A DNA stretch of 10,058 nucleotides from Devosia sp. (GTDB lineage: Bacteria > Pseudomonadota > Alphaproteobacteria > Rhizobiales > Devosiaceae). The stretch is from positions 1 through 10,058 of the forward strand of contig JAEUMC010000344.1 in NCBI GenBank assembly GCA_016793415.1. Reading direction: 5' to 3'. Both the position numbers and the translations under genes were made by a program. Shown one piece after another: positions 6,058-10,058 of this stretch (positions are counted from its first letter, which is position 1; every line of letters begins with the position of its first letter). The notes below the pieces were generated by a model. It worked only from the letters and a program-made list of their open reading frames with translations. It was not told the DNA's origin and did no database searches.

Positions 6058-7089
6058 ATGAAACGCATTGCTTGTTACGCGGCCTTGACCGCAGTGAGCC
6101 TTTTCCCGTGCCTGCCAGCCTTTGCGCAGGACTACTCGGGTCGCACTCTCGTCGTCGGCACCTGGGGCGGCGATATCGAACGGCTGTTGCGGGAGCATGT
6201 CGCCGGTCCCCTCGAGGCCAAGACTGGCGCCAAGGTCGAGTTTCTGCTCGGCGGCAGCGGTGACCGCATGTCCAAGATGGTAGCCGAGCGCAACAATCCC
6301 ACCATGGATGTGACCTTCCAGAACATCTATGAAGCCCCCGCCGCACTGAAGGAAGGGCTGGTCGTCGCCCCCGACGCCGCTTTGGTGCCGACGGCTGCCG
6401 ACGTCTGGGCCGGTATGAACGATGGTTGCTATGCCATGAGCCTGGTTGGTCTCGGCATTGCCTACAGCAAGGCTCTGTTCCCCGAAGCGCCCGAATGGGC
6501 CGATCTGTGGAAGGCCGAGTTCAAAGGCAAGATGGCCTATGCCCCCTATCCCAGCTCGGAAGGCGACGGGATGCTGGCTGTCGCCGCCCGTATCGCCGGC
6601 GTCAACGAACACGATCCGGACGCCGCTTTTGCCAAGCTGGCGGAACTGGGTGCTCCGGTGCTCAGCTATAGCAGCCTCGATGAAGTCTTCACGCTCATGG
6701 ATGCCGGCGAGATCGCCGCAGCGCCGATGATTTCGGGCTACGTGCTGTCGAACCTGGGCAACTATGAAGGCATCGGTTTCGTGTTCCCCAAGGACCCCGG
6801 ACCGGTGCTGGTGCGTGACATGGTCTGCCAGGTGGCCAACAGCCCTGAGCCCGAACTGGCCCAGATGTTCATCGACCTTGCGCTCAGCGTTGAAACCCAG
6901 ACGGCCTATGCGAAGGAACTCAATTTCGGCCCCACCAACTCCAAGGTGGAACTGACCGAAGAAGAAGCCGCTCGCGTGATCAATACCCCGGAAGAAGTGA
7001 AAAGCCTGCTTCAGCTGGATTGGTCCTACGTCATCGAGCAGCGTTCCGACTGGACCGATCGCTGGAACAAGCAAATCCTTGGTCAGTAA
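6058..7089 (+). CDS. Periplasmic substrate-binding protein of an ABC importer (PotD-like family)
   Basis: A 343-aa secreted protein that captures the substrate in the periplasm and delivers it to the two permeases encoded downstream. Residues 1-23 are a signal peptide: basic MKR, a hydrophobic core, and AFA before QDY as the signal-peptidase I site. The cysteine at 18 (LFPC) does not fit a lipobox well, so it is probably not a lipoprotein. The mature part starts LVVGTWGGDIERLL and ends GPTNSKVELTEEEA, the layout of family 1/8 binding proteins for polyamines, iron, thiamin and related cargo. From memory of E. coli PotD, its pocket Asp257 corresponds to D254 here, but Trp255 to V252 and the TEY after Trp34 to GGD, so a polyamine is not assured. 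Two cysteines of the mature protein (C124, C257) could form a disulphide. The ATG at 6058 follows AGGGA by 4 nt. The first permease begins 31 nt downstream. Confidence 0.9.
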   Translation: MKRIACYAALTAVSLFPCLPAFAQDYSGRTLVVGTWGGDIERLLREHVAGPLEAKTGAKVEFLLGGSGDRMSKMVAERNNPTMDVTFQNIYEAPAALKEGLVVAPDAALVPTAADVWAGMNDGCYAMSLVGLGIAYSKALFPEAPEWADLWKAEFKGKMAYAPYPSSEGDGMLAVAARIAGVNEHDPDAAFAKLAELGAPVLSYSSLDEVFTLMDAGEIAAAPMISGYVLSNLGNYEGIGFVFPKDPGPVLVRDMVCQVANSPEPELAQMFIDLALSVETQTAYAKELNFGPTNSKVELTEEEAARVINTPEEVKSLLQLDWSYVIEQRSDWTDRWNKQILGQ

Positions 7090-7106
7090 TCACTCCGGCC
7101 TGAACT

Positions 7107-7124
7107 AAGGATCTCATGCATTGA
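7107..7124 (+). promoter_or_regulatory. Ribosome binding site and TTG start of the first permease
   Basis: AAGGA at 7107-7111 is followed, 9 nt later, by a TTG at 7121 that opens the permease frame. Between them lies an ATG (7116-7118) in another frame that reads ATG CAT TGA, with its stop overlapping the TTG (TTGA, 7121-7124). No in-frame ATG occurs before residue 23, which lies inside the first membrane helix, so TTG is the best start. Confidence 0.65.
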
Positions 7125-7987
7125 AACAGACACCGGACATCAAGCCGATAGCAACGGCGCTGCTCGTTGCACCAGCGGCCATCCTGATGTTCGGTGTCTT
7201 CATATTGCCGTTTCTGTTCCTCGTGGTGCTCAGCTTCTGGAGCCAGGCCCCCGGCTCCGTCGGCATGACCCCCAGCTTCACGCTGGCCAACTACGCACGC
7301 ATCATCGGCGACAGCTATTATCTGGGCGGCTTGTGGACCACCCTCTGGCTGAGCGGGCTGGTAACGCTGCTCTGCCTCGTTCTCGCCCTGCCACTGGCGC
7401 GCTGGATCGTGCTCCACGCCAAACGGTCGAAGGGCCTGCTCATCGGGCTTTGCATTCTGCCACTGGTCTGCGGTGCGCTGCTCCCGACCCTCGGTCTGGT
7501 CAATCTGTTGAGCCCGCTGGGCTTCATCAATGGCGCGCTCAAATCCATGGGCCTGATCAAGACCAGCCTGCCGCTGCTCGGCAATATCGCCGGGGTCAGC
7601 ATCGGATTGGTCCAGGCCTTCCTGCCGCTGATGATCCTGCCCCTCATCAGCACCATTGAGCGCATTCCGCACGATTACGAGAAGGCGGCCATGTCGCTCG
7701 GGGCAACCCGCCTGGTGGTGTGGCGCCGCGTACTGTTGCCATTGATGCTGCCGGGCATCGTGGCCGGCAGCCTGCTGGTGTTCTGCGCATCGCTCACCGC
7801 GTTTGTTACCCCCCAGATCCTGGGCCAGGGCAAGGTCGTGACTTTTGCTTCTCTGGCCTATCAGCAGGCCGCCATGGTGCTGGACTGGCCGTTCGCATCG
7901 GCTCTCGGCATGGTCATGCTGCTGTTCCTGGCATTGGCAGGGCTCGTGGGCGCGCTGGTTTCCCGCGGTCTTGGGAGACGCACATGA
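7121..7987 (+). CDS. ABC importer permease 1 (PotB-like)
   Basis: A 288-aa inner-membrane protein forming half of the translocation channel. Six hydrophobic segments can be placed at about residues 11-38, 70-95, 105-131, 150-178, 203-230 and 255-280. The cytoplasmic EAA loop that docks on the ATPase is clear: EKAAMSLGATRLVVWRRVLL (187-206), followed by PLMLPGI, with the conserved Gly and LP. The start is a TTG at 7121 with AAGGA 9 nt upstream; the N-terminus (KQTPDIKPIATALLV) fits a short cytoplasmic tail. The stop overlaps the next gene by 4 nt (ATGA), so the two permeases should be made together. Binding-protein-dependent transport permease of the polyamine/thiamin/iron class; the exact cargo is not visible from this protein. 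Confidence 0.9.
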   Translation: MKQTPDIKPIATALLVAPAAILMFGVFILPFLFLVVLSFWSQAPGSVGMTPSFTLANYARIIGDSYYLGGLWTTLWLSGLVTLLCLVLALPLARWIVLHAKRSKGLLIGLCILPLVCGALLPTLGLVNLLSPLGFINGALKSMGLIKTSLPLLGNIAGVSIGLVQAFLPLMILPLISTIERIPHDYEKAAMSLGATRLVVWRRVLLPLMLPGIVAGSLLVFCASLTAFVTPQILGQGKVVTFASLAYQQAAMVLDWPFASALGMVMLLFLALAGLVGALVSRGLGRRT

Positions 7988-8775
7988 CGTCCCGTTTTGG
8001 CAAGGCCATGCTGCTGGCCGCCGTTCTGGCCATCCTGCTCTTCCTGCTGGCGCCGATTCTAGTGCTGATCCTGTCGGCATTCGACAGCGGCAACGTCTTC
8101 CGTTTTCCGCCAAAGGGCCTGTCGCTGCGCTGGTTCGAAACGGCGTTCAACCATGCCGAATACCGCAGCAGTCTGTGGATCAGCACGGTGCTCGGCCTGC
8201 TCTCCACCGCGATCGCGGTGGGCCTCGCCAGTCTGGCCGCCTTTGGTCTGGTGCGCGGCAAGCCCTCCTACCGGCTTGCCATGGAGGTGCTGCTGCTGGC
8301 GCCGCTGACCCTGCCGCTGGTGGTCTGGGCCATCGCGCTGCTCTCGATCTACGCGCAGCTGGGCATCAACGGTACGCTGCTGGGCCTGATCCTCGCCCAC
8401 GTCACCATCACCATGCCGTTTGCAGCACGCATCATGATCGCCACATTCGACGAGATCGATCCCAACCTCGAGGCCGCCGCCAAGAGCCTCGGTGCATCAC
8501 CGTGGCAGGTGGTTCGTCGCATCACTCTGCCACTGGCTCTGCCCGGTCTGCTGTCCAGCACCGCAATCGCCTTTCTCGTCTCCTTCAATGACGTCGTGGT
8601 AACGACGCTGATCGCCGGCGCCGGCTGGATCACCTTCCCTGTCCGCACGTTCTCCCGGCTTCGCACCGAGGGTATCGACCCGACGACCATTGCCATCGGC
8701 GCCATGATCGTCGCCTTCACAATCCTGGTGATCGTCCTCGGACAACGCCTCTTCCAGCTTTCGAGGCGCCTCTGA
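7984..8775 (+). CDS. ABC importer permease 2 (PotC-like)
   Basis: A 263-aa inner-membrane partner of the preceding permease. Membrane segments lie at about residues 8-31, 66-90, 99-123, 131-153, 184-212 and 235-256. The EAA loop is NLEAAAKSLGASPWQVVRRI (161-180), followed by TLPLALPG. The stretch SFNDVVVTTLI (200-210) closely resembles the PotC consensus at the same place, supporting the family call. The ATG at 7984 overlaps the previous stop as ATGA and has GGGAGA a few nt upstream. Longer in-frame extensions to 7720 would lie inside permease 1 and are rejected. Its own stop overlaps the ATPase start by one base (TGATG), which indicates tight translational coupling. Confidence 0.92.
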   Translation: MTSRFGKAMLLAAVLAILLFLLAPILVLILSAFDSGNVFRFPPKGLSLRWFETAFNHAEYRSSLWISTVLGLLSTAIAVGLASLAAFGLVRGKPSYRLAMEVLLLAPLTLPLVVWAIALLSIYAQLGINGTLLGLILAHVTITMPFAARIMIATFDEIDPNLEAAAKSLGASPWQVVRRITLPLALPGLLSSTAIAFLVSFNDVVVTTLIAGAGWITFPVRTFSRLRTEGIDPTTIAIGAMIVAFTILVIVLGQRLFQLSRRL

Positions 8776-9860
8776 TGACCGGATCTCCTTATCTTCGCAT
8801 CCGCTCCGTGCAAAAGAGCTACAAGGGTGCATTGGCGCTCAACGATATCGATCTCGCCGTCGAACAGGGCGAGTTCGTCTCCCTGCTCGGGCCGAGCGGT
8901 TGCGGCAAGTCGACCTTGCTGCAGATCCTTGCCGGCCTCCTGGAACCCGATCGTGGTCAGATCCAGCTCGACGGCGCCGACATCACCCATCTGCCGCCGT
9001 GGCGACGCAACATCGGGTTGGTCTTCCAGAACTACGCGCTGTTTCCCCATCTCAGCATTCGTCAGAATGTGCGCTTTGGCCTCGACATGCTGGGCATGGG
9101 GCGCGCCGAAGCCGAAAAACGCGTCGATGAGTCACTCGAGCTGGTCGGACTCGATCCGTCGCTGAGCCGGCGTCCGGGCGAGCTGTCCGGTGGCCAGCAG
9201 CAGCGCGTGGCCATTGCCCGGGCCATTGCGATCCGGCCCCGGCTGCTGCTGATGGATGAGCCTCTGTCCAACCTCGATGCCGTGCTGCGCCACAAGGTGC
9301 GCCTCGAACTGCGCGAACTACATGACCGGACCGGCATCACCACGATCATGGTCACCCACGATCAGGCCGAGGCTTTGGCCACATCAGATCGGATCGCGGT
9401 GATGCAGAGCGGCCGGATCCTGCAGTTCGAGGCCCCCGAAGCCCTCTATGGCGCCCCCGCCACGGCGTTCATCGCCGGCTTCGTGGGCAGCCCGCCGGCG
9501 AACCTGTTGCCCCTCACGGCAAGCGGGCCGGACAGCTGGACCCTGGCTGACGGTCAGCTCTGGCAGCCCGCGGCCATTCTCGCGCCGAAAGCCAACGGCG
9601 CCGAGGCCGGTAGGGCCTGCCTGATGGCCTTGCGGCCGGAGACCCTCACCATCGGCACGACGGGTGAGGGTGGCCTGCCGGCGCGCGTCGCCGCTGTCGA
9701 GTTCAACGGTGGCGATCGTCTGGTGCATGCCGAAGCGGGCGGCACGCGGATCACGGTTCGCATCGCCGCCAGCCAGGTCGTCACTGGCCCCGAGATTCTG
9801 CTTTTCCCGCCGCCGCAGGCACCCGTGCTGTTTGACGCGGCGACCGGCGCACGCCTTTGA
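8775..9860 (+). CDS. ABC importer ATPase (PotA-like)
   Basis: A 361-aa cytoplasmic ATPase that powers the importer. All nucleotide-binding motifs are intact: Walker A GPSGCGKST (39-47), Q-loop Q85 in VFQNYALFPH, signature LSGGQQQR (137-144), Walker B LLLMDEP (157-163), D-loop SNLD (165-168) and H-loop H195 in VTHDQAEA. The C-terminal part (about 235-361) is a TOBE-type domain, containing MALRPETLTIG and ending LLFPPPQAPVLFDAATGARL. This layout and length are usual for the polyamine/maltose/iron group. The ATG at 8775 shares its A with the TGA of permease 2. The product should pair with the EAA loops of both permeases. Cargo cannot be told from the ATPase, as these subunits are similar across the group. 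Confidence 0.96.
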   Translation: MTGSPYLRIRSVQKSYKGALALNDIDLAVEQGEFVSLLGPSGCGKSTLLQILAGLLEPDRGQIQLDGADITHLPPWRRNIGLVFQNYALFPHLSIRQNVRFGLDMLGMGRAEAEKRVDESLELVGLDPSLSRRPGELSGGQQQRVAIARAIAIRPRLLLMDEPLSNLDAVLRHKVRLELRELHDRTGITTIMVTHDQAEALATSDRIAVMQSGRILQFEAPEALYGAPATAFIAGFVGSPPANLLPLTASGPDSWTLADGQLWQPAAILAPKANGAEAGRACLMALRPETLTIGTTGEGGLPARVAAVEFNGGDRLVHAEAGGTRITVRIAASQVVTGPEILLFPPPQAPVLFDAATGARL

Positions 9861-9885
9861 TTCCAAGAGATTGATGGAGATTGTC

Positions 9886-10058
9886 ATGACTGACCGTGGT
9901 CGTTGGGCAGGCCGCAACCCTGCCAAGGACGAACTGCGCAACGCCATCTGGGATCAACTCGTTGCTGACGGGGTGGCGATCGGCCCGGCGCGGAGCCACA
10001 TCCCCAACTTCACCGGCGCGGATATCGCCGCCTGGCACATGGTACAGATTCCTGCCTG
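9886..10058 (+). CDS. 5-formyltetrahydrofolate cyclo-ligase-like protein, COG0212 type (5' part only)
   Basis: About 57 residues are visible before the right edge. The helix DELRNAIWDQLVADGVA is followed by the signature HIPNFTGADIAAW. K/ELR..IW..L plus IPNF.GA..AA is typical of the COG0212 paralogue group annotated as 5-formyltetrahydrofolate cyclo-ligase; true cyclo-ligases such as YgfA lack the IPNF motif at this place. The ATP-binding and catalytic region lies beyond the window, so activity cannot be judged. The ATG at 9886 has GGAG 6 nt upstream; an in-frame ATG at 9874 would overlap that site and is less likely. The gene follows the ATPase by 25 nt and is very likely in the same operon. 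Published comparative genomics, as I recall it, links COG0212 genes to thiamin metabolism or transport rather than to folate. Confidence 0.7.
   Translation, partial: MTDRGRWAGRNPAKDELRNAIWDQLVADGVAIGPARSHIPNFTGADIAAWHMVQIPA

Noticed and set aside
5920..7074. Minus-strand frame of 384 codons covering the binding-protein gene
   Set aside because: It is a mirror of the well-supported secreted binding protein, His/Gly-rich, with no motif. Treated as a shadow.
7031..8113. Minus-strand frame of 360 codons across permease 1
   Set aside because: Gln/Ala/Arg-rich antisense translation of hydrophobic codons; no recognisable domain.

Overview
The window is GC-rich chromosomal DNA from an alphaproteobacterium, most likely of the Hyphomicrobiales (a Devosia-like organism is plausible). 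I base this on the style of the FlgE, FlgK and FlgL proteins, the compact flgE-flgK-flgL order, the GC-biased codon use and the transporter families. The taxonomy is inference. I see no tRNA, rRNA, CRISPR, insertion sequence or phage gene.

Left half (1-4524, minus strand): a flagellar operon read right to left. It encodes the hook protein FlgE, then hook-associated protein 1 (FlgK), then hook-associated protein 3 (FlgL, cut by the left window edge). FlgE builds the hook, and FlgK and FlgL form the junction between hook and filament. A good -24/-12 sigma-54-type promoter lies 55-71 bp upstream of flgE. A perfect 12-bp GC-rich hairpin sits between flgE and flgK. The flgL Shine-Dalgarno overlaps the flgK stop codon, so the last two genes look translationally coupled.

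Middle (4525-4976): a 452-bp non-coding spacer separates the flagellar operon from the genes on the plus strand. Apart from the flgE promoter I could assign little in it.

Right half (4977-10058, plus strand): a LysR-type regulator is followed by a complete ABC importer: periplasmic binding protein, two permeases with EAA loops, and an ATPase. The family is polyamine/iron/thiamin-like (PotABCD-like). Last comes the start of a gene resembling the 5-formyltetrahydrofolate cyclo-ligase paralogue family COG0212, cut by the right edge. The permease and ATPase genes overlap by 4 bp and 1 bp and are clearly one operon; the regulator probably controls it.

Most worth a second look: (i) the sigma-54-like promoter of the hook operon; (ii) the importer linked to a COG0212-type gene, which points to thiamin or a thiamin precursor as cargo rather than a polyamine; (iii) the leader of the binding-protein gene, which holds a two-tier hairpin and an 8-codon reading frame whose stop overlaps the gene's start; (iv) a TTG-started permease whose start overlaps a two-codon ATG-CAT-TGA frame. 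I found no clearly unprecedented system.
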